From the NCBI RefSeq assembly GCF_021648885.1, contig NZ_JAKJHZ010000009.1, forward strand, positions 1 to 64,000: 64,000 bases of DNA, written 5' to 3'. A program made the translations under genes and the position numbers. The DNA comes from Nocardioides potassii. Lineage in GTDB: Bacteria > Actinomycetota > Actinomycetes > Propionibacteriales > Nocardioidaceae. The notes beneath the pieces are model-generated. The model did no database searches. It was not told where the DNA came from and saw nothing but the letters and a program-made list of their open reading frames with translations. This document shows, in pieces, positions 26,619 to 35,019 of the stretch; the stretch's first letter is position 1, and every line of letters begins with the position of its first letter.

Positions 26619-26628
26619 ACGGTAGCGT
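26619..26628. promoter_or_regulatory. Overlapping divergent -10 elements (bidirectional promoter)
   Basis: In the 24-bp gap between the thioesterase (start 26612, minus) and LCP gene (start 26637, plus), the ten bases ACGGTAGCGT contain TACCGT on the minus strand (26619-26624) and TAGCGT on the plus strand (26623-26628). The two hexamers share the TA step at 26623-26624 and sit 6 and 8 nt from their start codons. Confidence 0.5.
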
Positions 26629-26636
26629 CATCTCTC

Positions 26637-27857
26637 ATGGCTGATCGTCCGCAGGGCTCCGGGATGCCCGAGAAGGGAACGCCGGAGTACGACTGGCTCT
26701 ACGGAGGCACGTCGCAGTCCCCGCCCTCCGACGCGACCCAGCGCGTGCCGACCCAGGGCGCAGCGGCGTCCGACCGTCCCGACGAGACCCGGGTGATGCC
26801 CGCTGCGCGCCGCGAGGCACGTTCCGGGGGCGGCCAGCCCCCGGCCGACCGCCGGATGGCCGCGGCGAGCGCCCCGGCTCCCACCCCGAAGCCGAAGAAG
26901 CGCCGCTGGCGCCCACGCCTGCGGCTCGGGTTCATCCCGTTGCTGCTGATCCTCTTCCTCGTCTACCTCCTGGGTGTGCCGCTCTACCACTGGACGCAGA
27001 TCGACAAGGTGGACGCCGAGCCCAGCGGCAGCAAGCGCCCCGACGACCAGCCCGGGACCAACTACCTCATCGTCGGCTCGGACAAGGCCGACGACCTCAC
27101 CGCCGACCAGCGCAAGGTGCTGAAGACCGGCGAGCGCGGCGGCACCAACACCGACACGATCATCGTCCTGCACACCGGCTCGGGTGGCCGGACGATGATG
27201 TCGATCCCGCGCGACACCCTCACCGAGGTGCCGGGCGACGGCACCCAGATGATCAACTCCGCCTTCGCCAGCGGCGGGGCGCCCAAGCTGGTCGCCACCG
27301 TGGAGGCGCTGACGGGCATCCACATCGACCACTACGTCGAGCTCGGCTTCGGCAGTGTGATCAACACCGTCGACGCCTTCGGGGGCGTCGAGATCTGCCC
27401 CAAGCAGGACATGAAGGACCCGTTGGCCCGCCTCGACATCAAGAAGGGCTGCCAGGAGGTCGACGGCCTGACCGCGCTGGCGTACTCCCGGTCGCGCCAC
27501 GTGACCGCGCTCAGCGACCTCGACCGCGTGGCCCGCCAGCGCGAGGTCATCAGCGCGCTCGGCGACGAGGCGCTCACGCCGTGGACCTTCCTCAACCCGG
27601 TGCGCTACTGGCGGATCAACTCCGCCGCCGCCGGCGCCATCCGCGTCGACGAGGGCATGAACCCCGTCGACCTCGGCCGGTTCGCGCTCGCCATGGCGGG
27701 CGACAACCAGACCTGCACGATGCCCAACCTGCCCGCCCCGAGCGACCCCAACCGGATCATCGCCGACCCGGACCGGGCTCCGGCGCTCTTCGACGCCATC
27801 ATCGAGGACTCGACCGTCCCCAAGCGCGCCTGCACGCCGACCGGCCGAGCGCGCTAG
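26637..27857 (+). CDS. LCP-family (LytR-CpsA-Psr) glycopolymer ligase
   Basis: A 406-residue LCP protein with a ~95-residue disordered cytoplasmic N-terminus, a basic stop KPKKRRWRPR, one transmembrane helix (about 98-117) and an extracellular LCP domain: NYLIVGSDKADDL, TNTDTIIVLHTGSGGRTMMSIPRDTLTEVPG (catalytic Asp and Arg), HYVELGFGSVINTVDAFGGVEIC and ALAYSRSRHVTALSDLDRVARQREVISAL. It would transfer a wall glycopolymer to peptidoglycan. This is the second LCP gene within 3 kb. ATG 26637 is set by the TAGCGT hexamer 8 nt upstream. Confidence 0.88.
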   Translation: MADRPQGSGMPEKGTPEYDWLYGGTSQSPPSDATQRVPTQGAAASDRPDETRVMPAARREARSGGGQPPADRRMAAASAPAPTPKPKKRRWRPRLRLGFIPLLLILFLVYLLGVPLYHWTQIDKVDAEPSGSKRPDDQPGTNYLIVGSDKADDLTADQRKVLKTGERGGTNTDTIIVLHTGSGGRTMMSIPRDTLTEVPGDGTQMINSAFASGGAPKLVATVEALTGIHIDHYVELGFGSVINTVDAFGGVEICPKQDMKDPLARLDIKKGCQEVDGLTALAYSRSRHVTALSDLDRVARQREVISALGDEALTPWTFLNPVRYWRINSAAAGAIRVDEGMNPVDLGRFALAMAGDNQTCTMPNLPAPSDPNRIIADPDRAPALFDAIIEDSTVPKRACTPTGRAR

Positions 27858-27899
27858 CAGCGGCGGCCTTGTGCAGGCCTGGGTGCGCGCGTACGCTCC

Positions 27900-27924
27900 C
27901 GATATATCGCGATGTACCGGCGAT
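27900..27924. promoter_or_regulatory. Candidate PadR operator (helically phased CGAT palindromes)
   Basis: The perfect palindrome CGATATATCG (27900-27909) overlaps a second near-palindrome, TATATCGCGATGTA (27903-27916, 12 of 14 bases symmetrical), and CGAT recurs at 27900, 27910 and 27921, about one helical turn apart. It is an AT-rich island 43-67 bp upstream of the PadR gene, fitting autoregulation. Confidence 0.55.
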
Positions 27925-27966
27925 AGGTCACGAGCACACGCGTCACACTCAGCCGAGGGAGCAGAC

Positions 27967-28608
27967 ATGGGACACCACTGGCCCGGGGCGGACTGGCCCC
28001 AGGACGACCGCAACGGCCCGCGCCACGGACGCCGCCCGGGCGGTCCGCCGCCGTGGCTCGGCGACATCCTCGGGTTCGTCGGCGCCACGCAGGCACCGCC
28101 GCCGCAGCGCGGCCCGAAGGTACGGCGCGGCGACGTGCGCACCGCGATCATCGACGTCCTGCACCGCGCCCGGCGTGCCGACGAGCCGATCAACGGCTAC
28201 CAGGTGATCCAGGAGATCTCCGAGCTCAGCAACGGTGAGTGGCGCCCCTCCCCCGGCTCGGTCTACCCCACGATCCAGCAGCTGCAGGACGAGGGCCTCG
28301 TCGAGTCCGACGACGAGCGCGGGCGTCGCACGATCCGGCTCACCGACGCCGGCGTCGAGTGGGCCGAGGCCAACGCCGACGAGCTCTCCTCGGTGTGGGC
28401 GCCGTTCGCGCGGACCGAGCCCGTCAGCGGCGACCAGCCGTCGGGACAGGCCGACATCAAGAGCGAGATCGGCCAGGTCGTCAGCGCGGTCTGGCAGCTC
28501 GCCACCCAGGGCTCGGAGCAGCAGAAGCGCGCGGCGCTCGACGTCCTGGTCGACACCCGGCGCCGGCTCTACGGCATCCTCGCCGACGGCCGGGGTGGTG
28601 ACCGATGA
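27967..28608 (+). CDS. PadR-family transcriptional regulator
   Basis: A 213-residue regulator. After a ~58-residue Gly/Pro/His-rich leader, the PadR winged helix begins at KVRRGDVRTAIIDVLHRARRADEPINGYQVIQEISELSNGEWRPSPGSVYPTIQQLQDEGLVESDDERGRRTIRLTDAG (the SPGSVYPxIQQLxDEGLV stretch is diagnostic), followed by a C-terminal dimerisation helix. ATG 27967 is chosen, with GAGGGAGC upstream, rather than an earlier start in the same frame. Its stop overlaps the DUF1707 gene (ATGA), a common pairing. The upstream CGAT palindromes are the likely operator. Confidence 0.88.
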   Translation: MGHHWPGADWPQDDRNGPRHGRRPGGPPPWLGDILGFVGATQAPPPQRGPKVRRGDVRTAIIDVLHRARRADEPINGYQVIQEISELSNGEWRPSPGSVYPTIQQLQDEGLVESDDERGRRTIRLTDAGVEWAEANADELSSVWAPFARTEPVSGDQPSGQADIKSEIGQVVSAVWQLATQGSEQQKRAALDVLVDTRRRLYGILADGRGGDR

Positions 28609-29033
28609 GCGACCCCCGCACGCGCATCTCCGACGCCGACCGCGAGCGTGCGATGGCCGACCTGGCCGGCCACTACGCGGACGGGCGTCTCGACCACGAG
28701 GAGTACGACGAGCGCCTCGACGCGATCTGGACGGCGCGGACCCGCGCCGACCTGGCGGTCCTGTTCAGCGACCTGCCCCGCCCGCAGGCGGCCTACCCGC
28801 CGGCGCAGTCCCGGCCCTCGGCGCACCTGTCCTCGCGGCCGTACGGTCCGCGCCGCCGCTTCCCGCTGCTGCCGGTGGTCGCCGTGCTCGTCCTGCTCAG
28901 CGTGCTCTTCCACGCACCGTTCTGGCTGCTGGTCTTCCCGTTGGTGTTCCTCAGGTCGCGCCGCGGCGCGAGCGCCTGCGCACCAGGACACGGCTTCGGC
29001 CACGGGCCGACCGACTACCGCCGCCGGCGCTAG
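28605..29033 (+). CDS. DUF1707 (SHOCT-like) membrane protein
   Basis: A 142-residue protein with an N-terminal DUF1707 domain (RISDADRERAMADLAGHYADGRLDHEEYDERLDAIWTARTRADLAVLFSDLP), a Pro-rich linker and one or two membrane helices (about 90-120, FPLLPVVAVLVLLSVLF and APFWLLVFPLVFL), ending in a basic tail. DUF1707 proteins are of unknown function and frequently accompany PadR regulators. It overlaps the PadR gene by 4 nt, so it is probably a repressed target or partner. Confidence 0.8.
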   Translation: MSDPRTRISDADRERAMADLAGHYADGRLDHEEYDERLDAIWTARTRADLAVLFSDLPRPQAAYPPAQSRPSAHLSSRPYGPRRRFPLLPVVAVLVLLSVLFHAPFWLLVFPLVFLRSRRGASACAPGHGFGHGPTDYRRRR

Positions 29034-29107
29034 CCAGAGGTGGACCCCGGGCGGGACCGGGCTGGACCACGGCCCGGGCCCGCCGGCCCTTCTGCGACGA
29101 TGTCCGC

Positions 29108-29662
29108 GTGGAGACGGGGGCGAGGGTGGTGCGCACGCGTGCGCCGCACGTCCTCGCGCGCGCCGTCGCCGCCACCGTCGTGGTCGTCGTCAGCGCCCTC
29201 GCCGCCCACACGTGGGCCGGCGGAACGGTCCCGACGGGCCCCGGGCTGACCCTCGTCGCCGCCGTCGTCCTCGCCGGCGGCGTCCTGCTGTTCACCCGCG
29301 AGGTGCCGCTGTGGGCCGTGCTGCCCCTCGTCGCGGCCGCCCAGCTCGGGCTGCACGAGAGCTTCGGCCTCGTCGCCCAGCACACCCACGAGCCCGGCAT
29401 GTCGGGCATGGCGCCCGCCGCCGACGCCGGCTGGACGTGGCAGATGGTCGGCGCCCACCTCTTCGTCACCCTGCTCACCGCGTTCCTGTGGTGGGTGGGC
29501 CGGCGCGCGGCGCTCTACGTCGTCGCGCTGCTGCTCGCCGCCGCGCCTCCCGTGGCGCCGCGGCTGCGACCGCGCCCTGCCGACGTACGGCTCGGCACGT
29601 CGCTCGTGCACCTCGTGGTCCCTCCGGGAAGGGGTCCGCCGGGCGGGGTCCAGCCCACCTGA
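29108..29662 (+). CDS. Small integral membrane protein of the copper-type cassette
   Basis: A 184-residue protein with about four membrane helices (VLARAVAATVVVVVSALAAHTWAG, LTLVAAVVLAGGVLLF, WAVLPLVAAAQLGLHESFGLV, MVGAHLFVTLLTAFLWWVG), and a His/Met-rich loop, QHTHEPGMSGMAP, plausibly metal-binding. It resembles small hypothetical proteins encoded beside ycnI and copCD in actinobacteria. GTG 29108 is the best start I can offer; no strong ribosome site is seen. The downstream cassette and the His/Met loop suggest a copper role (inference). Confidence 0.5.
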   Translation: METGARVVRTRAPHVLARAVAATVVVVVSALAAHTWAGGTVPTGPGLTLVAAVVLAGGVLLFTREVPLWAVLPLVAAAQLGLHESFGLVAQHTHEPGMSGMAPAADAGWTWQMVGAHLFVTLLTAFLWWVGRRAALYVVALLLAAAPPVAPRLRPRPADVRLGTSLVHLVVPPGRGPPGGVQPT

Positions 29663-29748
29663 GTCCCGGCTGCGTCGCGGTCGGGACTAGGGGCACACGC
29701 GACCCCACGTCCCGCACGATCATCCACGACTCCCCAGGAGCAACCCTG

Positions 29749-30504
29749 ATGTCCAGCCGTACCCTGACGCGCCTCGCCGTCGTCCCTGCCGCCACCGCGG
29801 CCATCGCCCTCTCGATCGTCGCCCCCGCCAGCGCCCACGTGAGCGCCTCCGTCACCGAGGCGTCGGCCGGGGCCTACACCGTGCTCACGCTGAGCGTGCC
29901 GCACGGCTGCGAGGGCTCCCCCACCACCAGGATCGAGGTCCAGGTGCCCGAGTCGGTCTTCTCCGTCACGCCCACCCGGAACCCGTTCTACGACCTCGAG
30001 GCGACCATCGAGAAGCTCGACGAGCCGGTCACCGACGCCCACGGCAACGAGATCACCGAGCGCACCTCGACCATCTCCTACACCGCGAGCACGCCGCTTC
30101 CCGACGGCCAGCGCGACACCTTCGAGCTGTCCTTCCAGGTGCCCGACGCCGAGGGCGAGGTGCTCGCCTTCCCGACGATCCAGACCTGCGAGAAGGGCGA
30201 GACCGCCTGGACGCAGATCCCCACCGCCGGACAGGACGAGGACGAGCTGGAGAGCCCGGCGCCGTCGTTCACGATCCTCCCGGCCAGCGGCGAGGGCCAC
30301 CACGGCGACGAGGCCTCGGCGTCGGAGGAGTCCGACGACTCGGCCGAGCCCGCGTCCGACACCTCGGACGCGTCCGAGGCCGCCGAGGCGGACGAGGCCG
30401 GGGACAGCGACTCGTCGGCCCTTGGGTGGGCCGGCCTGGGCGCGGGACTCCTCGGCCTGGTGGCAGGCGGCCTCGCCCTGGCCCGGACCCGCTCCACCAC
30501 GTGA
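29749..30504 (+). CDS. YcnI/DUF1775 family secreted, membrane-anchored protein
   Basis: A 251-residue protein: signal peptide (about 1-30, cut after APASA so that mature protein begins H-V-S-A-S), a DUF1775 domain (SASVTEASAGAYTVLTLSVPHGCEGSPTTRIEVQVPE), an acidic Ser/Asp/Glu-rich stalk (~185-225) and a C-terminal membrane helix (ALGWAGLGAGLLGLVAGGLALA). DUF1775 proteins bind Cu(II) through the N-terminal histidine of the mature protein and work with CopC/CopD. CAGGAG precedes ATG 29749 by 8 nt. It overlaps the CopC-CopD gene by 4 nt (GTGA). Confidence 0.88.
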   Translation: MSSRTLTRLAVVPAATAAIALSIVAPASAHVSASVTEASAGAYTVLTLSVPHGCEGSPTTRIEVQVPESVFSVTPTRNPFYDLEATIEKLDEPVTDAHGNEITERTSTISYTASTPLPDGQRDTFELSFQVPDAEGEVLAFPTIQTCEKGETAWTQIPTAGQDEDELESPAPSFTILPASGEGHHGDEASASEESDDSAEPASDTSDASEAAEADEAGDSDSSALGWAGLGAGLLGLVAGGLALARTRSTT

Positions 30505-32192
30505 CGCCGCAGGCGCGACCGGCACGGTGGGACCGGGCCCCGCTCCGCGGAACGGGCCTGGTCGCCGCCCTGCTGGTCGCGCTCGCGATCGTGCTGGCCG
30601 GCGTCTCGCCGGCCTCGGCCCACGCCGAGCTCGTCAGCACCGACCCCGAGGAGGGCGCCGTCCTCGACAGCGCGCCCGCGACGGTCACGCTGACCTTCAA
30701 CGAGCCGGTGCGGCTGACCTCGCAGGAGGTCGCGGTCTACGACGCCGAGGGCGACCCGGTGGAGTCGTCGGCCACGGGGGTCGACAGCGAGGTCTCGGTG
30801 GACCTGCCCGGCGCGGCCGGGCTCGCCGACGGGACCTACGTCGTGTCGTGGAACGTCCTGTCCGGTGACGGCCACCCGATCTCGGGCGCACTCACGTTCT
30901 CGGTCGGCGCGCCCAGCGCGAGCGTGTCGGCACCACCCGAGCCCGAGACCTCCTCGCGGGTCGTCGAGGTCGTGCGCGACCTCGTCACGGTGGTCTCGCT
31001 GGTCGGCCTGCTGCTGGCCGCCGGGCTCGCGATCTTCCTCGCGAAGGTGCTCCCCGACTCGTGGGAGGGTACGCAGACCCGGCAGCGGCTGCGGCGCGTG
31101 GTGACGTACGCCGCCGCGGCGGGCGTCGGCGGTTTCGTGCTGCAGGTGCCGGTCTCGGCCGTCTACGGCCAGGGCGTCGAGCTGACCGACGTGGTGTCCG
31201 CGTTCGACCCCGGCACGGTCGTCAACGAGCTGGTCAACGCGGGCCTGGTGCTGCTCGGGCTCGGCATGGTGGTGCGGGGGGCCCGGACGGTCCCGCCCGA
31301 CGCCAACGACCGTGCCCTCCTCCTCGCCGGCGCGCTGCTGGCGCTGATCGGGCCCTCGCTCGTCGGGCACACGCGCGCCTTCGCCCCCGCCCCCGTCCTC
31401 GTCGCGTGGGACGTCATCCACGTAACTGCCGGGGCGATCTGGCTGGGCGGCCTCGTCGGGCTGGTGCTCTCGCTGCGGGCGCTGGCCGGGCGCGAGCTGC
31501 TGGCCGCCCGGACCCTGTCCCGCTTCTCGACGGTCGCCGCGTTCGCGCTGGTCGTGGTCGCGGCCGCCGGCGCCTTCCTGTCCTGGCGGATCCTCGGGTC
31601 GTGGGCCGGCTTCGTCGAGACGACCTACGGCTGGCTGCTGCTGACCAAGATCGGCATCGCCCTGGTCGTCGCCGCGATCGGCGGCTGGAACCGCTGGCGC
31701 ACCCTCCCCGCCGTGCAGGCGGCGGCCGGGTTCGGCGACCGCGAGCGCGCGGCCGCGACCGTGACGCGGACCGTGCGCGTCGAGGCGGTCCTGCTGGTCG
31801 TCCTGCTGGGGGTCACCGGCTTCCTCGTCAACCAGTCCCCCCGCCCCGCTCCGGTCACGCCCGCGTCCGGCACGACCGGGGTCGGTACGGCGACCGCGGG
31901 CGACCTGCGCGTGCTCGCCGCCCTCGACCCGCGACGCACGGGCAGCAACACCCTCCTGGTGCAGGTGCAGGACGCGTCCGGCGAGCCCTACGACCCGCCC
32001 GCCAACCCGGTGGTCTCCCTGCGGACCGAGGGCCTCGACGTCGGCGACGTCGCCATGCGCCCGGTGGGAGCCGGCACCTACCGCGGCGAGGTGGTGCTGC
32101 CGCGCCCGGGCACGTGGGAGGTGCAGGTCAGCATCGAGCTGAGCCGGTTCGAGAACCCCGTCACGACGGTGAGGTTGACGGTGCGACGGTGA
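30501..32192 (+). CDS. CopC-CopD fusion copper-resistance protein
   Basis: A 563-residue protein. After a signal helix (about 20-40) ending in A-S-A, the mature part begins HAELVSTDPEEGAVL, where the N-terminal His is a Cu ligand of CopC, followed by VTLTFNEPV and the closing GDGHPISGALTFSVG. From ~150 the CopD part has eight or so membrane helices (VVSLVGLLLAAGLAIFLAK, VINELVNAGLVLLGLGMVV-like, WDVIHVTAGAIWLGGLVGLVLSL, VVVAAAGAFLSWRILG) and an extracellular C-terminal beta domain. It moves or buffers copper at the membrane. The start is GTG 30501, coupled to the YcnI gene. Confidence 0.87.
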   Translation: MTPQARPARWDRAPLRGTGLVAALLVALAIVLAGVSPASAHAELVSTDPEEGAVLDSAPATVTLTFNEPVRLTSQEVAVYDAEGDPVESSATGVDSEVSVDLPGAAGLADGTYVVSWNVLSGDGHPISGALTFSVGAPSASVSAPPEPETSSRVVEVVRDLVTVVSLVGLLLAAGLAIFLAKVLPDSWEGTQTRQRLRRVVTYAAAAGVGGFVLQVPVSAVYGQGVELTDVVSAFDPGTVVNELVNAGLVLLGLGMVVRGARTVPPDANDRALLLAGALLALIGPSLVGHTRAFAPAPVLVAWDVIHVTAGAIWLGGLVGLVLSLRALAGRELLAARTLSRFSTVAAFALVVVAAAGAFLSWRILGSWAGFVETTYGWLLLTKIGIALVVAAIGGWNRWRTLPAVQAAAGFGDRERAAATVTRTVRVEAVLLVVLLGVTGFLVNQSPRPAPVTPASGTTGVGTATAGDLRVLAALDPRRTGSNTLLVQVQDASGEPYDPPANPVVSLRTEGLDVGDVAMRPVGAGTYRGEVVLPRPGTWEVQVSIELSRFENPVTTVRLTVRR

Positions 32193-33003
32193 GCTCGACC
32201 GGGATGGTGTGCAGGAAGCCGTCGACGCGGACCTGCGCGAAGAGGCGGTAGTCGCCGGGCTCCGCGATGTCGGAGTGGAACGTCAGCTCGGACCCGTCCT
32301 CGGTGATCTCGGGTGCGGAGAGCGGGTGCAGGTGCACCATCGCGCCGGTCCCGGTGTGGAAGCCGGTGACGTGGCTGTAGGCGCCGAGGTAGGTGCCGAG
32401 GGTGACCGGGTCGCCGGCGGCGTCGCGGACGCGCAGCCTGAGCAGGCCGTTGGGACCGGTGGTCGGCGCCTGCGTCACCGTCACGGAGACGAGCTGGTCC
32501 CCGGCCACGGTGTCGCCGGGGTCGCCGGGCGGGAGGGCGAGCGGACGACCGAGGACGACGTGGTCGCCGTTGCCGCCCTCGTCGCGGGCGACGAACTCGG
32601 TGACCACGCGGTAGCCGCCGGCGTCGGGCACGTCGAAGGGTGCGGTCCACGTGCCGCTGTCGTCCCGCGTCGGGTGGAGGTGGCGGAAGACGGTGAGCTC
32701 GTCGTTGACGAGGTAGAGGTGCAGCTCCTTGGTCAGCTCCTCGACGTAGTCGGTGACCGGCTCGCCCTGGGAGTCGTCGATCCGGAACCGGACCTCGCCG
32801 GTGCCGGCGGGGTCCTGGCGCACCTGCAGGCCGTCGAGGGAGTAGCCCACCTCCGAGGACGTCGTACCGTCACCGACGGCCATCGACACCATCACGCCGC
32901 CCGCGTGCGAGTGGCCCGCCGCGACCTGCCCGGAGTCCGCGCTGCACCCGGCGGTCGCCAGCACGAGCACGGCACCGGCGGCCAGGCGCGCGGGAGGAGT
33001 CAC
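32161..33003 (-). CDS. Secreted lipoprotein near copper genes
   Basis: A 280-residue lipoprotein: lipobox LATAGC at 15-20, then a short linker and a His-containing start (GHSHAGGVMVSM). The body has two beta-rich units, TKELHLYLVNDELTVFRHLHP and VTGFHTGTGAMVHLHPLSAPEI, each ending in an HLHP motif, a pattern of histidine pairs suggestive of metal binding. It is convergent with CopC-CopD and overlaps its 3' end by 32 bp, so antisense effects are possible. Function is inferred only from histidines and context. GTG 33003 has CATACT 6 nt upstream. Confidence 0.6.
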   Translation of the reverse strand: MTPPARLAAGAVLVLATAGCSADSGQVAAGHSHAGGVMVSMAVGDGTTSSEVGYSLDGLQVRQDPAGTGEVRFRIDDSQGEPVTDYVEELTKELHLYLVNDELTVFRHLHPTRDDSGTWTAPFDVPDAGGYRVVTEFVARDEGGNGDHVVLGRPLALPPGDPGDTVAGDQLVSVTVTQAPTTGPNGLLRLRVRDAAGDPVTLGTYLGAYSHVTGFHTGTGAMVHLHPLSAPEITEDGSELTFHSDIAEPGDYRLFAQVRVDGFLHTIPVELTVAPSTSPS

Positions 33004-33026
33004 GGCCCCAGTATGCCGGGCCGTGC

Positions 33027-33770
33027 TCAGCGGCCGAGCGTCGAGACCAGCAGGCGCTGCAGGCTCTCGAAGTGCCGCTCGGCCGACTCCGCGTCGTAGG
33101 ACGACGTGTCGGCCATGCTGTAGCCGTGCGGTCCGGGGAAGACCTCGTTGACCGCCTCGAGCCCCGCGGCCTCGAGCGCCTCGCCCAGCGCGGCGACCGC
33201 CTCCGGAGGCATCGAGCGGTCGTTGTCGGCGTGCCCGAAGGCGAACGACGCCCGCGCGGTCGCGAGCGCGAGGTGCGGGCTTTCCGGCTCGTCGGTGACC
33301 AGCCCGCCGCCGTGCCAGCCGCCGACGGCCGCGACGCCGGTGTCGAGCCCCGCAGCCCGTACGGCGATCCGCGCGCCCATGCAGTAGCCGGTGACGCCCA
33401 CCCGGTGACCGGTCACCTCCGGCAGCCCGCGGAGCGCGGCCAGGTAGGCCGGGAGGTCGCGGGCGAGCAGGTCGGGCGTCAGCGCCTTGACCCGGCCCAT
33501 CGCCGTACCCATGAACGCCTCGCGGGCCTCCGGCTCGCGCAGGTCACCGCTCGGCGCGAGCTCGGCCGCGGTCCCCTCCCGGTAGAACACGTGCGGGACG
33601 AGCACGGTGTAGCCCCACGACGCGATGCGGTCGGCCATCTGCTCGATCTGCGGCCGCAGGCCGATCGCGTCCACGATGAAGAGGACCCCGGGCGCAGGAC
33701 CGCCACCGGGTGCGATCGCGACGTAGGCCTCGGCGTCGCCGTCGGGCAGGGACAGGGTGAGGGTCGGCAC
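33027..33770 (-). CDS. Dienelactone hydrolase family protein
   Basis: A 247-residue alpha/beta hydrolase of the DLH family. The nucleophile is C130 in VGVTGYCMGARIAVR, the acid is D182 or D184 in FAFGHADNDRSMP, and the base is H215 in FPGPHGYSM; PGVLFIVDAIGLRPQIEQMADRIASWGY is the typical N-terminal block. It acts on dienelactones or unrelated esters; no aromatic-degradation genes lie nearby, so the substrate is open. GTG 33770 is supported by TAGCCT 6 nt upstream. Ends 23 nt before the lipoprotein start. Confidence 0.83.
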   Translation of the reverse strand: MPTLTLSLPDGDAEAYVAIAPGGGPAPGVLFIVDAIGLRPQIEQMADRIASWGYTVLVPHVFYREGTAAELAPSGDLREPEAREAFMGTAMGRVKALTPDLLARDLPAYLAALRGLPEVTGHRVGVTGYCMGARIAVRAAGLDTGVAAVGGWHGGGLVTDEPESPHLALATARASFAFGHADNDRSMPPEAVAALGEALEAAGLEAVNEVFPGPHGYSMADTSSYDAESAERHFESLQRLLVSTLGR

Positions 33771-33776
33771 GCCCCG

Positions 33777-33782
33777 AGGCTA
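33777..33782 (-). promoter_or_regulatory. -10 hexamer (TAGCCT) of leaderless dienelactone hydrolase gene
   Basis: TAGCCT on the minus strand ends 6 nt before GTG 33770. Confidence 0.5.
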
Positions 33783-33792
33783 GCCCCGGGGG

Positions 33793-34965
33793 TCACAGCT
33801 GCGACTGCACCCCGGCAAGGAGCTGACGTGCCATCACGATCCGCTGGACCTGGTTGGTGCCCTCGTAGATCTGGGTGATCTTGGCGTCGCGCATCATCCG
33901 CTCGACCGGGTAGTCGCGCGTGTAGCCGTAGCCGCCGAGCACCTGGACCGCGTTGACGGTGACCTCCATCGCGACGTCGGAGGCGAAGCACTTCGCGGCC
34001 GCGCCGAAGAAGGTGAGGTCGTCGTCGCCACGCTCGGACCTGCCCGCGGCGGCGTACGTCATCTGGCGGGCCGCCTCGACCTTCATGCCCATGTCGGCGA
34101 GGAGGAACTGCAGGCCCTGGAAGTCGGCGATCGACTTCCCGAACTGCTGCCGCTCCTTGGCGTAGTCGAGCGCGTAGTCGAGAGCGCCCTGCGCGACGCC
34201 GACGGCCTGGGCGGCGATCGTGATCCGGGTGTGGTCGAGGGTCTTCATCGCGGTGGTGAAGCCGCTGCCCTCCTCGCCGATCATCCGGTCGGCGGGGATG
34301 CGGACCTTGTCGAGGTAGACCTCGCGGGTCGGCGAGCCCTTGATGCCGAGCTTCTTCTCGGGAGCACCGAAGCTCACGCCCTCGTCGGACTTCTCGACAA
34401 CGAAGGCGGAGATGCCGCCGCGGGTCTTCTTCTCGGGGTCGGTGACCGCCATGACGGTGTAGAACTCCGACTCCCCCGCGTTGGTGATCCAGCGCTTGAC
34501 GCCGTCGAGCACCCACTCGTCGCCGTCGCGGACGGCGCGGGTCTTCATGCCGCCGGCGTCGGAGCCGGCGTCGGGCTCGGAGAGGCAGTAGGAGAAGCCG
34601 CCCTCACCACGGGCGAGCGCACCGAGGTACTTCTGCTTGAGCTCCTCGGAGCCCGCGATCTGCACCGGCAGCGAGCCGAGCTTGTTGACCGCCGGGATGA
34701 GCGAGGACGAGACGCACGCGCGGGCGACCTCCTCGATGACCAGCACGGTGGCGAGCGCGTCGGCGCCGGCACCGCCGTACTCCTCCGGCACGTGCGGGGC
34801 GTGGAAGTCCGAGGCGAGCAGCGCCTCCGCGGCCTCGCGGGGGTAGCGACCCTCCTCGTCGACCTCGGCGGCGAACGGCGCGATCTTGGCGTCGGCGACC
34901 GCTCGGACCGCCTCGCGGATGGCCTGGTGCTCCTCGGAGAGGGCGTAGAGGGGGTACTCACTCAT
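33793..34965 (-). CDS. Acyl-CoA dehydrogenase (FadE25 type)
   Basis: A 390-residue FAD-dependent acyl-CoA dehydrogenase. Landmarks: [22 protein letters not shown] and [18 protein letters not shown] (FAD and substrate), [60 protein letters not shown], where the Glu of YEGTNQ is the likely catalytic base. Its position next to purE/purK matches M. tuberculosis fadE25. It oxidises short- or branched-chain acyl-CoA to enoyl-CoA. ATG 34965 has TAGAAT 7 nt upstream; the gene is divergent from the CoA-binding protein gene. Confidence 0.9.
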   Translation of the reverse strand: MSEYPLYALSEEHQAIREAVRAVADAKIAPFAAEVDEEGRYPREAAEALLASDFHAPHVPEEYGGAGADALATVLVIEEVARACVSSSLIPAVNKLGSLPVQIAGSEELKQKYLGALARGEGGFSYCLSEPDAGSDAGGMKTRAVRDGDEWVLDGVKRWITNAGESEFYTVMAVTDPEKKTRGGISAFVVEKSDEGVSFGAPEKKLGIKGSPTREVYLDKVRIPADRMIGEEGSGFTTAMKTLDHTRITIAAQAVGVAQGALDYALDYAKERQQFGKSIADFQGLQFLLADMGMKVEAARQMTYAAAGRSERGDDDLTFFGAAAKCFASDVAMEVTVNAVQVLGGYGYTRDYPVERMMRDAKITQIYEGTNQVQRIVMARQLLAGVQSQL

Positions 34966-34972
34966 GGGGCCG

Positions 34973-34978
34973 ATTCTA
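34973..34978 (-). promoter_or_regulatory. -10 hexamer (TAGAAT) of leaderless acyl-CoA dehydrogenase gene
   Basis: TAGAAT on the minus strand ends 7 nt before ATG 34965. Confidence 0.55.
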
Positions 34979-35007
34979 GGACGTCCAACCATTGTGGAGC
35001 AGCGGTC

Positions 35008-35013
35008 TACGGT
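35008..35013 (+). promoter_or_regulatory. -10 hexamer (TACGGT) of leaderless CoA-binding protein gene
   Basis: TACGGT ends 6 nt before ATG 35020, 30 bp from the divergent acyl-CoA dehydrogenase -10. Confidence 0.5.
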
Positions 35014-35019
35014 GTGGGC

